DNA of 64,000 nucleotides from Aphelocoma coerulescens (GCF_041296385.1 NW_027183981.1:2172501-2236500), one strand, 5' to 3'. Shown: positions 35,500-49,713, counted from the stretch's first letter. Notes: generated from the sequence alone by a model not told the origin. Translations and numbers: made by a program.

Positions 35500-36078
35500 C
35501 CCAGTGTGAGTGAGGGGGTAATATCTCCCCTCCCTATTGCTGGACTCGCCACCCAGTGGTAGATTCACAAATCGCAGAAACAAATTTATTGGCGCAGCTA
35601 TTTGCTGTTGCCCAAAGCCTTGTCCACGGGCATTAGTTGGACACAGTCTGCAGGTTGGTCGAGGGTTCCACCTGCAGACTCTGACAACCCTCTTTTAGAT
35701 TTGACCAAACGCCATCTCGGTCTTGACAATGGTACAATCTGTGGCTTTGCGGTACGTGTCTACGGCCACCCAAACTGACCCTTTAGATCTGTGGGTTAGA
35801 GAGGCCAGAATTCCACCACTATCTGTGGTGTTAGAGGAGGAAAGAATCAATCTTGTACCTTTGGAGTTTATAAACTCCAAAGTTGCTCTTGAAGTTGGGA
35901 GCCATCTGGGTAACACCGCAGATTGTCTGGCTGTATTTCCTGAACCTTATGAAATCTTGCCCTTTGGGCTGGTTCAGGAAGAAATAAATGGGTGTGAAAC
36001 AAGAGAAATAGAGGAGCCAATGACACCTGGGACTCCTCCGGGATCAGAGGGGGCGGAACAATTACAGGAACTCCTGTT

Positions 36079-37143
36079 ATGTCTGTCCCGGACAAAAATC
36101 CATCATGTCCAAGGTGTCTGACCCGGTTTACTAATACGCTGGGGTTAACAGACCATCTAAAGACGTCCCATGGCTGTAATAAGATCTGGTTTAGGTGCTC
36201 TAAGTGTGGTAAACAAAATCTGAAATACCACAGTATCTCCTGTCATGTCCCTCGGTGCAAAGGTGAAGGATTTGTGGCCCCTACGGGTAGCTGGGTCTGT
36301 GAGGTGTGCTCTAGAGGTTTTGCTACAAAGATTGGACTGGGACAGCACAAGAGGTTACAACATCCTCTTGTGTGTAATGTGGAACGGATAGCTGCCTCTC
36401 ACCCCAAAGAAACATCTTTGCGGGGGGCCCATAAGAAGGTATGGACCGAGGAGGAAGAGGCTCTCCTGAATCAATTGGTGGTTAAGTTTGCTGGTAGCAG
36501 GAACATCAATCAGCTAATAGCGGAGCACTTGCCATCTAAGACGCCAAAGCAGATTAGTGACAAAAGACGCCTTCTAGGAAAAGGTCCCTCAAAGAAAGTT
36601 CGATTTAGAGAAGGCGGGGCTGTAGGCAGAGAAGAACCTCCCCAATCTGCTAAGGGGCAAAGTGAGGGACGCTTGGTGCTCCACTATCATGATATCATCA
36701 AGCTGAAGCTATCGGCCGGCGAGTTCACCGTGTGTCAGGAGGCCTTTGAGAAAATAATGCAGGGGCAAGATCCGCAATCAGTGGTGAACGAAGTGTATGA
36801 GAAGTTTCGGGATAGCCAGGATAGGCTTAACCATAAAGTGTCTAAGCCGCGAAGGCCCCGGGGGCCTCGAGGCCAAAAAGCATCCGGGGTGACAACTAAA
36901 CGGATGCAGAAAAGGGCCGTTAAGCGAGGAAAATATCTGAGATATCAGAGGTTGTTTCAGATACATAGAGGGAGGTTGGCACGGGTTATTTTGGATAACA
37001 CGGAAGCCCTGCAGTGCCAAATACCATCTGGTGTTATCCACAGTGCACATTTAAAGAGAGATGGGAAACATCTGTCTGTTTTAGTGGTCTTGAATCCTTC
37101 CCAGTATATAGGGAGGCGGATAACACCATGTTTCGAGACCTGA
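36079..37143 (+). pseudogene. R2 zinc-finger/Myb segment, unit 9
   Basis: Protein as unit 1, with Pro at 152 but C at the silent site 36717. Confidence 0.9.
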
Positions 37144-37167
37144 TTTCAGAGAGAGACTGGTAAGAAC

Positions 37168-38349
37168 TTGAATGAGATGTGTAAAACCTCCGCTCCTGGG
37201 CCAGATGGGATTGCTCTGGGTCATCGTATTAAAATAGACCCTAAGTTCTCCCAGTTGACAGAGATCTTCAACCTCTGGCTTGCCACCGGAACTTTACCGG
37301 ACGCGCTGCGGGACTGCCTGACAGTTTTGATACCCAAGTCATCCAATGAGGAGAAACCTGGTGATATCAACAACTGGAGGCCTATCACCATTGCTTCAGT
37401 GGTGTTTAGGTTGTTCTCCAGGATCGCGAATGCGAGACTGGCCCGTGCATGTCCCATTAACCCCAGACAACGGGGTTTTATCAGCGCATCAGGCTGTTCT
37501 GAGAACCTTAAGCTGTTACAGCTTTTGGTTAAGAAGGCAAAACAGGAACATAGAAGTTTGGGGGTGGTATTTGTGGATATTGCCAAGGCATTTGATACCG
37601 TTTGCCAGCAGCATATTATAGCTGGTTTGGTTAAGAGGGGAGTTGATTCCCATATAATCCATCTAATTGGTGAGATGTACAGGAATATTAAGACGTACAT
37701 CGTCGCCAAGAATGGGAAAACAGACCCCATTAACACCTGCTCCGGTGTTAAACAGGGCAACCCAATGTCACTTTTGTTATTCAACCTGGCGCTGGATCCT
37801 CTCCTATGTAAACTGGAAACGGAAGGGTGTGGATTCCATCTTGGTGGATTTAAGATTACGGCCATGGCCTTCGCAGATGATCTGGTGCTTCTGAGCGACT
37901 CATGGGAAGGCATGTGTTATAACATCAAAATTTTGGAGACCTTTTGTGAGCTTACTGGTCTCCGAACTCAAGAAGAGAAATGCCACGGCTTTTACATCAA
38001 GCCGACCAAGGACGCGTATACCATCAGTGACTGTCCTGCTTGGCAAGTTGGAGGGACTCCCCTCAACATGATCAACCCGGGAAGCTCAGAGAAATATCTT
38101 GGCACACAGATTGACCCTTGGACCGGTTTCGCTGATCCTGGCCTTCCTACGAAACTTGAAGAATGGCTTCATCGGATTGGTAGCGCACCACTTAAACCTC
38201 TTCAGAAAGCCGATAGGACATATACCATCCCTAGACTGATATATCTGGCTGACCATACCAATGTAAAAACTGGGCTCCTCGAATCCCTTGACTTGATGAT
38301 AAAAAAAATCGGTCAAGGAGCGGCTTCATCTCCCAACTTGTACATGTGA
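37168..38349 (+). pseudogene. R2 reverse transcriptase segment, unit 9
   Basis: Translation identical to unit 1; Arg at codon 20. Confidence 0.92.
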
Positions 38350-38398
38350 TGCCATCCTGTATTCGAGATTTAAAGACGGAGGGCTGGGGTTTATCAAA

Positions 38399-39196
38399 TT
38401 GGCGGCGCTTATACCTAGTATTCAAGCGCGAAGATTGCACAGATTAGCTCAATCTTCGGATGGGACCTTGGTTTCTTTTTTGAAGGGTGAACATCTAGAA
38501 TTGATACATGAGAAATTATGGGTTAAAGCTGGGGGTGTACGAGAGTCCGTCCCCCAAATTTGGGACCCCATCCCATTGATGGAAGTTGCTAGCGAGGGGA
38601 GTGAAGCCTTGTCTGAGTGGGAGGCACCACGTTCCAAGCTTCGCCTTCCTAGGCCCTGTGACTGGCGGAAGGTGGAATTCAATAAATGGAAACATCTGGT
38701 TGCCCAGGGCCATGGGATCGAAAATTTTGAGAATGATAAGATCAGTAATGACTGGTTGATGCATTACCGCAGCATCCCTCACAGAAAACTCATAACGGCG
38801 CTGCAATTAAGAGCGAAGGTCTACCCCACTCGGGAATTCTTAGCAAGGGGTAGACACGATGTCTGTGTTCGATCCTGCAGACACTGCGGCGCCGAATATG
38901 AATCAGCGTCCCATGTCATCGGAAAATGCCCAATTACTCAGGACGCCAGAATTAAAAGGCATAATTTCATCTGCGAAACCCTTAGCCGAGAAGCTAAGAG
39001 GGAGAATTGGACGGTTTTCCAGGAGCCGCATTTGAGAGATGAAGAAAATGAGTTATTTAAGCCTGATTTAATCTTTGTGAAGGATGCTAAGGCACTTGTA
39101 GTGGACGTAACAGTGAGATACGAGCACAGCAATTCTTCACTGAAAGGGGCCGCTGTGGAGAAGGCAAAAAAGTATCCTTCTTCCACAGATTTGTGA
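38399..39196 (+). pseudogene. R2 endonuclease segment, unit 9
   Basis: Protein as unit 1; the silent T at 38587 matches 13495 in unit 3. Confidence 0.9.
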
Positions 39197-39617
39197 CCTC
39201 ACTAATGTAACATCTGTAGAGTTCACTGGTTTCCCCTTAGGAGCGCGGGGGAAATGGTATGAGAGGAACTCTGAATTGCTACAGGCCTTGGGACTCTCTA
39301 AAACGAGGCTAGGGAGACTAGCCCGGGCCCTGGCATCCAGAGCACTCTTCTCTTCTGTAGATATCGTACATATGTTCGCAAGCAAAGCCAGATTGTTTGT
39401 ACCTTTACAATAAAGGCCCCTTCCCTGAGTGGTTCGAGCTGGACAGTGGAATTGGTTTTGGGTGGGAGGGGTTCACCCGTCATAACGCGTCTTGCCCATA
39501 TTTGGGCTACAAATTTGGATTCGACCAGGTGGACGGGCCACCTTTACTTAACCCAGAAAAGAAACATACCATTTTATATGTTTATTAAATAGCCATAGTT
39601 ACTAACTGGGCATAGCT

Positions 39618-39681
39618 GCAGAGGTCGCACCTCCTCGTGGTCCCGCCGGATACCCGTAAGGGTAACTAAGTCGACCTCTGC
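39618..39681 (+). ncRNA. R2 HDV-like ribozyme core, unit 10
   Basis: Identical to the core at 1980-2043. Confidence 0.85.
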
Positions 39682-40260
39682 CCCAGTGTGAGTGAGGGGG
39701 TAATATCTCCCCTCCCTATTGCTGGACTCGCCACCCAGTGGTAGATTCACAAATCGCAGAAACAAATTTATTGGCGCAGCTATTTGCTGTTGCCCAAAGC
39801 CTTGTCCACGGGCATTAGTTGGACACAGTCTGCAGGTTGGTCGAGGGTTCCACCTGCAGACTCTGACAACCCTCTTTTAGATTTGACCAAACGCCATCTC
39901 GGTCTTGACAATGGTACAATCTGTGGCTTTGCGGTACGTGTCTACGGCCACCCAAACTGACCCTTTAGATCTGTGGGTTAGAGAGGCCAGAATTCCACCA
40001 CTATCTGTGGTGTTAGAGGAGGAAAGAATCAATCTTGTACCTTTGGAGTTTATAAACTCCAAAGTTGCTCTTGAAGTTGGGAGCCATCTGGGTAACACCG
40101 CAGATTGTCTGGCTGTATTTCCTGAACCTTATGAAATCTTGCCCTTTGGGCTGGTTCAGGAAGAAATAAATGGGTGTGAAACAAGAGAAATAGAGGAGCC
40201 AATGACACCTGGGACTCCTCCGGGATCAGAGGGGGCGGAACAATTACAGGAACTCCTGTT

Positions 40261-41325
40261 ATGTCTGTCCCGGACAAAAATCCATCATGTCCAAGGTGTC
40301 TGACCCGGTTTACTAATACGCTGGGGTTAACAGACCATCTAAAGACGTCCCATGGCTGTAATAAGATCTGGTTTAGGTGCTCTAAGTGTGGTAAACAAAA
40401 TCTGAAATACCACAGTATCTCCTGTCATGTCCCTCGGTGCAAAGGTGAAGGATTTGTGGCCCCTACGGGTAGCTGGGTCTGTGAGGTGTGCTCTAGAGGT
40501 TTTGCTACAAAGATTGGACTGGGACAGCACAAGAGGTTACAACATCCTCTTGTGTGTAATGTGGAACGGATAGCTGCCTCTCACCCCAAAGAAACATCTT
40601 TGCGGGGGGCCCATAAGAAGGTATGGACCGAGGAGGAAGAGGCTCTCCTGAATCAATTGGTGGTTAAGTTTGCTGGTAGCAGGAACATCAATCAGCTAAT
40701 AGCGGAGCACTTGTCATCTAAGACGCCAAAGCAGATTAGTGACAAAAGACGCCTTCTAGGAAAAGGTCCCTCAAAGAAAGTTCGATTTAGAGAAGGCGGG
40801 GCTGTAGGCAGAGAAGAACCTCCCCAATCTGCTAAGGGGCAAAGTGAGGGACGCTTGGTGCTCCACTATCATGATATCATCAAGCTGAAGCTATCGGCCG
40901 GCGAGTTCACCGTGTGTCAGGAGGCCTTTGAGAAAATAATGCAGGGGCAAGATCCGCAATCAGTGGTGAACGAAGTGTATGAGAAGTTTCGGGATAGCCA
41001 GGATAGGCTTAACCATAAAGTGTCTAAGCCGCGAAGGCCCCGGGGGCCTCGAGGCCAAAAAGCATCCGGGGTGACAACTAAACGGATGCAGAAAAGGGCC
41101 GTTAAGCGAGGAAAATATCTGAGATATCAGAGGTTGTTTCAGATACATAGAGGGAGGTTGGCACGGGTTATTTTGGATAACACGGAAGCCCTGCAGTGCC
41201 AAATACCATCTGGTGTTATCCACAGTGCACATTTAAAGAGAGATGGGAAACATCTGTCTGTTTTAGTGGTCTTGAATCCTTCCCAGTATATAGGGAGGCG
41301 GATAACACCATGTTTCGAGACCTGA
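40261..41325 (+). pseudogene. R2 zinc-finger/Myb segment, unit 10
   Basis: Ser at residue 152 (40714 T). Confidence 0.9.
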
Positions 41326-41349
41326 TTTCAGAGAGAGACTGGTAAGAAC

Positions 41350-42531
41350 TTGAATGAGATGTGTAAAACCTCCGCTCCTGGGCCAGATGGGATTGCTCTG
41401 GGTCATCGTATTAAAATAGACCCTAAGTTCTCCCAGTTGACAGAGATCTTCAACCTCTGGCTTGCCACCGGAACTTTACCGGACGCGCTGCGGGACTGCC
41501 TGACAGTTTTGATACCCAAGTCATCCAATGAGGAGAAACCTGGTGATATCAACAACTGGAGGCCTATCACCATTGCTTCAGTGGTGTTTAGGTTGTTCTC
41601 CAGGATCGCGAATGCGAGACTGGCCCGTGCATGTCCCATTAACCCCAGACAACGGGGTTTTATCAGCGCATCAGGCTGTTCTGAGAACCTTAAGCTGTTA
41701 CAGCTTTTGGTTAAGAAGGCAAAACAGGAACATAGAAGTTTGGGGGTGGTATTTGTGGATATTGCCAAGGCATTTGATACCGTTTGCCAGCAGCATATTA
41801 TAGCTGGTTTGGTTAAGAGGGGAGTTGATTCCCATATAATCCATCTAATTGGTGAGATGTACAGGAATATTAAGACGTACATCGTCGCCAAGAATGGGAA
41901 AACAGACCCCATTAACACCTGCTCCGGTGTTAAACAGGGCAACCCAATGTCACTTTTGTTATTCAACCTGGCGCTGGATCCTCTCCTATGTAAACTGGAA
42001 ACGGAAGGGTGTGGATTCCATCTTGGTGGATTTAAGATTACGGCCATGGCCTTCGCAGATGATCTGGTGCTTCTGAGCGACTCATGGGAAGGCATGTGTT
42101 ATAACATCAAAATTTTGGAGACCTTTTGTGAGCTTACTGGTCTCCGAACTCAAGAAGAGAAATGCCACGGCTTTTACATCAAGCCGACCAAGGACGCGTA
42201 TACCATCAGTGACTGTCCTGCTTGGCAAGTTGGAGGGACTCCCCTCAACATGATCAACCCGGGAAGCTCAGAGAAATATCTTGGCACACAGATTGACCCT
42301 TGGACCGGTTTCGCTGATCCTGGCCTTCCTACGAAACTTGAAGAATGGCTTCATCGGATTGGTAGCGCACCACTTAAACCTCTTCAGAAAGCCGATAGGA
42401 CATATACCATCCCTAGACTGATATATCTGGCTGACCATACCAATGTAAAAACTGGGCTCCTCGAATCCCTTGACTTGATGATAAAAAAAATCGGTCAAGG
42501 AGCGGCTTCATCTCCCAACTTGTACATGTGA
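41350..42531 (+). pseudogene. R2 reverse transcriptase segment, unit 10
   Basis: Translation identical to unit 1; Arg at codon 20. Confidence 0.92.
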
Positions 42532-42580
42532 TGCCATCCTGTATTCGAGATTTAAAGACGGAGGGCTGGGGTTTATCAAA

Positions 42581-43378
42581 TTGGCGGCGCTTATACCTAG
42601 TATTCAAGCGCGAAGATTGCACAGATTAGCTCAATCTTCGGATGGGACCTTGGTTTCTTTTTTGAAGGGTGAACATCTAGAATTGATACATGAGAAATTA
42701 TGGGTTAAAGCTGGGGGTGTACGAGAGTCCGTCCCCCAAATTTGGGACCCCATCCCATTGATGGAAGTCGCTAGCGAGGGGAGTGAAGCCTTGTCTGAGT
42801 GGGAGGCACCACGTTCCAAGCTTCGCCTTCCTAGGCCCTGTGACTGGCGGAAGGTGGAATTCAATAAATGGAAACATCTGGTTGCCCAGGGCCATGGGAT
42901 CGAAAATTTTGAGAATGATAAGATCAGTAATGACTGGTTGATGCATTACCGCAGCATCCCTCACAGAAAACTCATAACGGCGCTGCAATTAAGAGCGAAG
43001 GTCTACCCCACTCGGGAATTCTTAGCAAGGGGTAGACACGATGTCTGTGTTCGATCCTGCAGACACTGCGGCGCCGAATATGAATCAGCGTCCCATGTCA
43101 TCGGAAAATGCCCAATTACTCAGGACGCCAGAATTAAAAGGCATAATTTCATCTGCGAAACCCTTAGCCGAGAAGCTAAGAGGGAGAATTGGACGGTTTT
43201 CCAGGAGCCGCATTTGAGAGATGAAGAAAATGAGTTATTTAAGCCTGATTTAATCTTTGTGAAGGATGCTAAGGCACTTGTAGTGGACGTAACAGTGAGA
43301 TACGAGCACAGCAATTCTTCACTGAAAGGGGCCGCTGTGGAGAAGGCAAAAAAGTATCCTTCTTCCACAGATTTGTGA
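42581..43378 (+). pseudogene. R2 endonuclease segment, unit 10
   Basis: Translation identical to unit 1. Confidence 0.9.
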
Positions 43379-43799
43379 CCTCACTAATGTAACATCTGTA
43401 GAGTTCACTGGTTTCCCCTTAGGAGCGCGGGGGAAATGGTATGAGAGGAACTCTGAATTGCTACAGGCCTTGGGACTCTCTAAAACGAGGCTAGGGAGAC
43501 TAGCCCGGGCCCTGGCATCCAGAGCACTCTTCTCTTCTGTAGATATCGTACATATGTTCGCAAGCAAAGCCAGATTGTTTGTACCTTTACAATAAAGGCC
43601 CCTTCCCTGAGTGGTTCGAGCTGGACAGTGGAATTGGTTTTGGGTGGGAGGGGTTCACCCGTCATAACGCGTCTTGCCCATATTTGGGCTACAAATTTGG
43701 ATTCGACCAGGTGGACGGGCCACCTTTACTTAACCCAGAAAAGAAACATACCATTTTATATGTTTATTAAATAGCCATAGTTACTAACTGGGCATAGCT

Positions 43800-43863
43800 G
43801 CAGAGGTCGCACCTCCTCGTGGTCCCGCCGGATACCCGTAAGGGTAACTAAGTCGACCTCTGC
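43800..43863 (+). ncRNA. R2 HDV-like ribozyme core, unit 11
   Basis: Identical to the core at 1980-2043. Confidence 0.85.
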
Positions 43864-44442
43864 CCCAGTGTGAGTGAGGGGGTAATATCTCCCCTCCCTA
43901 TTGCTGGACTCGCCACCCAGTGGTAGATTCACAAATCGCAGAAACAAATTTATTGGCGCAGCTATTTGCTGTTGCCCAAAGCCTTGTCCACGGGCATTAG
44001 TTGGACACAGTCTGCAGGTTGGTCGAGGGTTCCACCTGCAGACTCTGACAACCCTCTTTTAGATTTGACCAAACGCCATCTCGGTCTTGACAATGGTACA
44101 ATCTGTGGCTTTGCGGTACGTGTCTACGGCCACCCAAACTGACCCTTTAGATCTGTGGGTTAGAGAGGCCAGAATTCCACCACTATCTGTGGTGTTAGAG
44201 GAGGAAAGAATCAATCTTGTACCTTTGGAGTTTATAAACTCCAAAGTTGCTCTTGAAGTTGGGAGCCATCTGGGTAACACCGCAGATTGTCTGGCTGTAT
44301 TTCCTGAACCTTATGAAATCTTGCCCTTTGGGCTGGTTCAGGAAGAAATAAATGGGTGTGAAACAAGAGAAATAGAGGAGCCAATGACACCTGGGACTCC
44401 TCCGGGATCAGAGGGGGCGGAACAATTACAGGAACTCCTGTT

Positions 44443-45507
44443 ATGTCTGTCCCGGACAAAAATCCATCATGTCCAAGGTGTCTGACCCGGTTTACTAATA
44501 CGCTGGGGTTAACAGACCATCTAAAGACGTCCCATGGCTGTAATAAGATCTGGTTTAGGTGCTCTAAGTGTGGTAAACAAAATCTGAAATACCACAGTAT
44601 CTCCTGTCATGTCCCTCGGTGCAAAGGTGAAGGATTTGTGGCCCCTACGGGTAGCTGGGTCTGTGAGGTGTGCTCTAGAGGTTTTGCTACAAAGATTGGA
44701 CTGGGACAGCACAAGAGGTTACAACATCCTCTTGTGTGTAATGTGGAACGGATAGCTGCCTCTCACCCCAAAGAAACATCTTTGCGGGGGGCCCATAAGA
44801 AGGTATGGACCGAGGAGGAAGAGGCTCTCCTGAATCAATTGGTGGTTAAGTTTGCTGGTAGCAGGAACATCAATCAGCTAATAGCGGAGCACTTGTCATC
44901 TAAGACGCCAAAGCAGATTAGTGACAAAAGACGCCTTCTAGGAAAAGGTCCCTCAAAGAAAGTTCGATTTAGAGAAGGCGGGGCTGTAGGCAGAGAAGAA
45001 CCTCCCCAATCTGCTAAGGGGCAAAGTGAGGGACGCTTGGTGCTCCACTATCATGATATCATCAAGCTGAAGCTATCGGCCGGCGAGTTCACCGTGTGTC
45101 AGGAGGCCTTTGAGAAAATAATGCAGGGGCAAGATCCGCAATCAGTGGTGAACGAAGTGTATGAGAAGTTTCGGGATAGCCAGGATAGGCTTAACCATAA
45201 AGTGTCTAAGCCGCGAAGGCCCCGGGGGCCTCGAGGCCAAAAAGCATCCGGGGTGACAACTAAACGGATGCAGAAAAGGGCCGTTAAGCGAGGAAAATAT
45301 CTGAGATATCAGAGGTTGTTTCAGATACATAGAGGGAGGTTGGCACGGGTTATTTTGGATAACACGGAAGCCCTGCAGTGCCAAATACCATCTGGTGTTA
45401 TCCACAGTGCACATTTAAAGAGAGATGGGAAACATCTGTCTGTTTTAGTGGTCTTGAATCCTTCCCAGTATATAGGGAGGCGGATAACACCATGTTTCGA
45501 GACCTGA
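44443..45507 (+). pseudogene. R2 zinc-finger/Myb segment, unit 11
   Basis: Ser at residue 152 (44896 T). Confidence 0.9.
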
Positions 45508-45531
45508 TTTCAGAGAGAGACTGGTAAGAAC

Positions 45532-46713
45532 TTGAATGAGATGTGTAAAACCTCCGCTCCTGGGCCAGATGGGATTGCTCTGGGTCATCTTATTAAAATA
45601 GACCCTAAGTTCTCCCAGTTGACAGAGATCTTCAACCTCTGGCTTGCCACCGGAACTTTACCGGACGCGCTGCGGGACTGCCTGACAGTTTTGATACCCA
45701 AGTCATCCAATGAGGAGAAACCTGGTGATATCAACAACTGGAGGCCTATCACCATTGCTTCAGTGGTGTTTAGGTTGTTCTCCAGGATCGCGAATGCGAG
45801 ACTGGCCCGTGCATGTCCCATTAACCCCAGACAACGGGGTTTTATCAGCGCATCAGGCTGTTCTGAGAACCTTAAGCTGTTACAGCTTTTGGTTAAGAAG
45901 GCAAAACAGGAACATAGAAGTTTGGGGGTGGTATTTGTGGATATTGCCAAGGCATTTGATACCGTTTGCCAGCAGCATATTATAGCTGGTTTGGTTAAGA
46001 GGGGAGTTGATTCCCATATAATCCATCTAATTGGTGAGATGTACAGGAATATTAAGACGTACATCGTCGCCAAGAATGGGAAAACAGACCCCATTAACAC
46101 CTGCTCCGGTGTTAAACAGGGCAACCCAATGTCACTTTTGTTATTCAACCTGGCGCTGGATCCTCTCCTATGTAAACTGGAAACGGAAGGGTGTGGATTC
46201 CATCTTGGTGGATTTAAGATTACGGCCATGGCCTTCGCAGATGATCTGGTGCTTCTGAGCGACTCATGGGAAGGCATGTGTTATAACATCAAAATTTTGG
46301 AGACCTTTTGTGAGCTTACTGGTCTCCGAACTCAAGAAGAGAAATGCCACGGCTTTTACATCAAGCCGACCAAGGACGCGTATACCATCAGTGACTGTCC
46401 TGCTTGGCAAGTTGGAGGGACTCCCCTCAACATGATCAACCCGGGAAGCTCAGAGAAATATCTTGGCACACAGATTGACCCTTGGACCGGTTTCGCTGAT
46501 CCTGGCCTTCCTACGAAACTTGAAGAATGGCTTCATCGGATTGGTAGCGCACCACTTAAACCTCTTCAGAAAGCCGATAGGACATATACCATCCCTAGAC
46601 TGATATATCTGGCTGACCATACCAATGTAAAAACTGGGCTCCTCGAATCCCTTGACTTGATGATAAAAAAAATCGGTCAAGGAGCGGCTTCATCTCCCAA
46701 CTTGTACATGTGA
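45532..46713 (+). pseudogene. R2 reverse transcriptase segment, unit 11
   Basis: Leu at codon 20 (45590 T). Confidence 0.92.
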
Positions 46714-46762
46714 TGCCATCCTGTATTCGAGATTTAAAGACGGAGGGCTGGGGTTTATCAAA

Positions 46763-47560
46763 TTGGCGGCGCTTATACCTAGTATTCAAGCGCGAAGATT
46801 GCACAGATTAGCTCAATCTTCGGATGGGACCTTGGTTTCTTTTTTGAAGGGTGAACATCTAGAATTGATACATGAGAAATTATGGGTTAAAGCTGGGGGT
46901 GTACGAGAGTCCGTCCCCCAAATTTGGGACCCCATCCCATTGATGGAAGTCGCTAGCGAGGGGAGTGAAGCCTTGTCTGAGTGGGAGGCACCACGTTCCA
47001 AGCTTCGCCTTCCTAGGCCCTGTGACTGGCGGAAGGTGGAATTCAATAAATGGAAACATCTGGTTGCCCAGGGCCATGGGATCGAAAATTTTGAGAATGA
47101 TAAGATCAGTAATGACTGGTTGATGCATTACCGCAGCATCCCTCACAGAAAACTCATAACGGCGCTGCAATTAAGAGCGAAGGTCTACCCCACTCGGGAA
47201 TTCTTAGCAAGGGGTAGACACGATGTCTGTGTTCGATCCTGCAGACACTGCGGCGCCGAATATGAATCAGCGTCCCATGTCATCGGAAAATGCCCAATTA
47301 CTCAGGACGCCAGAATTAAAAGGCATAATTTCATCTGCGAAACCCTTAGCCGAGAAGCTAAGAGGGAGAATTGGACGGTTTTCCAGGAGCCGCATTTGAG
47401 AGATGAAGAAAATGAGTTATTTAAGCCTGATTTAATCTTTGTGAAGGATGCTAAGGCACTTGTAGTGGACGTAACAGTGAGATACGAGCACAGCAATTCT
47501 TCACTGAAAGGGGCCGCTGTGGAGAAGGCAAAAAAGTATCCTTCTTCCACAGATTTGTGA
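46763..47560 (+). pseudogene. R2 endonuclease segment, unit 11
   Basis: Translation identical to unit 1. Confidence 0.9.
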
Positions 47561-47981
47561 CCTCACTAATGTAACATCTGTAGAGTTCACTGGTTTCCCC
47601 TTAGGAGCGCGGGGGAAATGGTATGAGAGGAACTCTGAATTGCTACAGGCCTTGGGACTCTCTAAAACGAGGCTAGGGAGACTAGCCCGGGCCCTGGCAT
47701 CCAGAGCACTCTTCTCTTCTGTAGATATCGTACATATGTTCGCAAGCAAAGCCAGATTGTTTGTACCTTTACAATAAAGGCCCCTTCCCTGAGTGGTTCG
47801 AGCTGGACAGTGGAATTGGTTTTGGGTGGGAGGGGTTCACCCGTCATAACGCGTCTTGCCCATATTTGGGCTACAAATTTGGATTCGACCAGGTGGACGG
47901 GCCACCTTTACTTAACCCAGAAAAGAAACATACCATTTTATATGTTTATTAAATAGCCATAGTTACTAACTGGGCATAGCT

Positions 47982-48045
47982 GCAGAGGTCGCACCTCCTC
48001 GTGGTCCCGCCGGATACCCGTAAGGGTAACTAAGTCGACCTCTGC
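47982..48045 (+). ncRNA. R2 HDV-like ribozyme core, unit 12
   Basis: Identical to the core at 1980-2043. Confidence 0.85.
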
Positions 48046-48624
48046 CCCAGTGTGAGTGAGGGGGTAATATCTCCCCTCCCTATTGCTGGACTCGCCACCC
48101 AGTGGTAGATTCACAAATCGCAGAAACAAATTTATTGGCGCAGCTATTTGCTGTTGCCCAAAGCCTTGTCCACGGGCATTAGTTGGACACAGTCTGCAGG
48201 TTGGTCGAGGGTTCCACCTGCAGACTCTGACAACCCTCTTTTAGATTTGACCAAACGCCATCTCGGTCTTGACAATGGTACAATCTGTGGCTTTGCGGTA
48301 CGTGTCTACGGCCACCCAAACTGACCCTTTAGATCTGTGGGTTAGAGAGGCCAGAATTCCACCACTATCTGTGGTGTTAGAGGAGGAAAGAATCAATCTT
48401 GTACCTTTGGAGTTTATAAACTCCAAAGTTGCTCTTGAAGTTGGGAGCCATCTGGGTAACACCGCAGATTGTCTGGCTGTATTTCCTGAACCTTATGAAA
48501 TCTTGCCCTTTGGGCTGGTTCAGGAAGAAATAAATGGGTGTGAAACAAGAGAAATAGAGGAGCCAATGACACCTGGGACTCCTCCGGGATCAGAGGGGGC
48601 GGAACAATTACAGGAACTCCTGTT

Positions 48625-49689
48625 ATGTCTGTCCCGGACAAAAATCCATCATGTCCAAGGTGTCTGACCCGGTTTACTAATACGCTGGGGTTAACAGACC
48701 ATCTAAAGACGTCCCATGGCTGTAATAAGATCTGGTTTAGGTGCTCTAAGTGTGGTAAACAAAATCTGAAATACCACAGTATCTCCTGTCATGTCCCTCG
48801 GTGCAAAGGTGAAGGATTTGTGGCCCCTACGGGTAGCTGGGTCTGTGAGGTGTGCTCTAGAGGTTTTGCTACAAAGATTGGACTGGGACAGCACAAGAGG
48901 TTACAACATCCTCTTGTGTGTAATGTGGAACGGATAGCTGCCTCTCACCCCAAAGAAACATCTTTGCGGGGGGCCCATAAGAAGGTATGGACCGAGGAGG
49001 AAGAGGCTCTCCTGAATCAATTGGTGGTTAAGTTTGCTGGTAGCAGGAACATCAATCAGCTAATAGCGGAGCACTTGCCATCTAAGACGCCAAAGCAGAT
49101 TAGTGACAAAAGACGCCTTCTAGGAAAAGGTCCCTCAAAGAAAGTTCGATTTAGAGAAGGCGGGGCTGTAGGCAGAGAAGAACCTCCCCAATCTGCTAAG
49201 GGGCAAAGTGAGGGACGCTTGGTGCTCCACTATCATGATATCATCAAGCTGAAGCTATCGGCCGGCGAGTTCACCGTGTGTCAGGAGGCCTTTGAGAAAA
49301 TAATGCAGGGGCAAGATCCGCAATCAGTGGTGAACGAAGTGTATGAGAAGTTTCGGGATAGCCAGGATAGGCTTAACCATAAAGTGTCTAAGCCGCGAAG
49401 GCCCCGGGGGCCTCGAGGCCAAAAAGCATCCGGGGTGACAACTAAACGGATGCAGAAAAGGGCCGTTAAGCGAGGAAAATATCTGAGATATCAGAGGTTG
49501 TTTCAGATACATAGAGGGAGGTTGGCACGGGTTATTTTGGATAACACGGAAGCCCTGCAGTGCCAAATACCATCTGGTGTTATCCACAGTGCACATTTAA
49601 AGAGAGATGGGAAACATCTGTCTGTTTTAGTGGTCTTGAATCCTTCCCAGTATATAGGGAGGCGGATAACACCATGTTTCGAGACCTGA
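48625..49689 (+). pseudogene. R2 zinc-finger/Myb segment, unit 12
   Basis: Pro at residue 152; silent C at 49263. Confidence 0.9.
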
Positions 49690-49713
49690 TTTCAGAGAGA
49701 GACTGGTAAGAAC

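Larger units (their letters stand above)
35408..39589 (+). mobile_element. R2-like unit 9
   Basis: Start ATG at 35729, N-terminal segment to 36121, C-terminal segment 39186-39413. Haplotype C-C-G. Carries 38587 C to T, otherwise seen only in unit 3. Confidence 0.95.
39590..43771 (+). mobile_element. R2-like unit 10
   Basis: Start ATG at 39911, N-terminal segment to 40303, C-terminal segment 43368-43595. Haplotype T-C-G, the same as unit 6. Confidence 0.95.
43772..47953 (+). mobile_element. R2-like unit 11
   Basis: Start ATG at 44093, N-terminal segment to 44485, C-terminal segment 47550-47777. Haplotype T-C-T. Confidence 0.95.
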
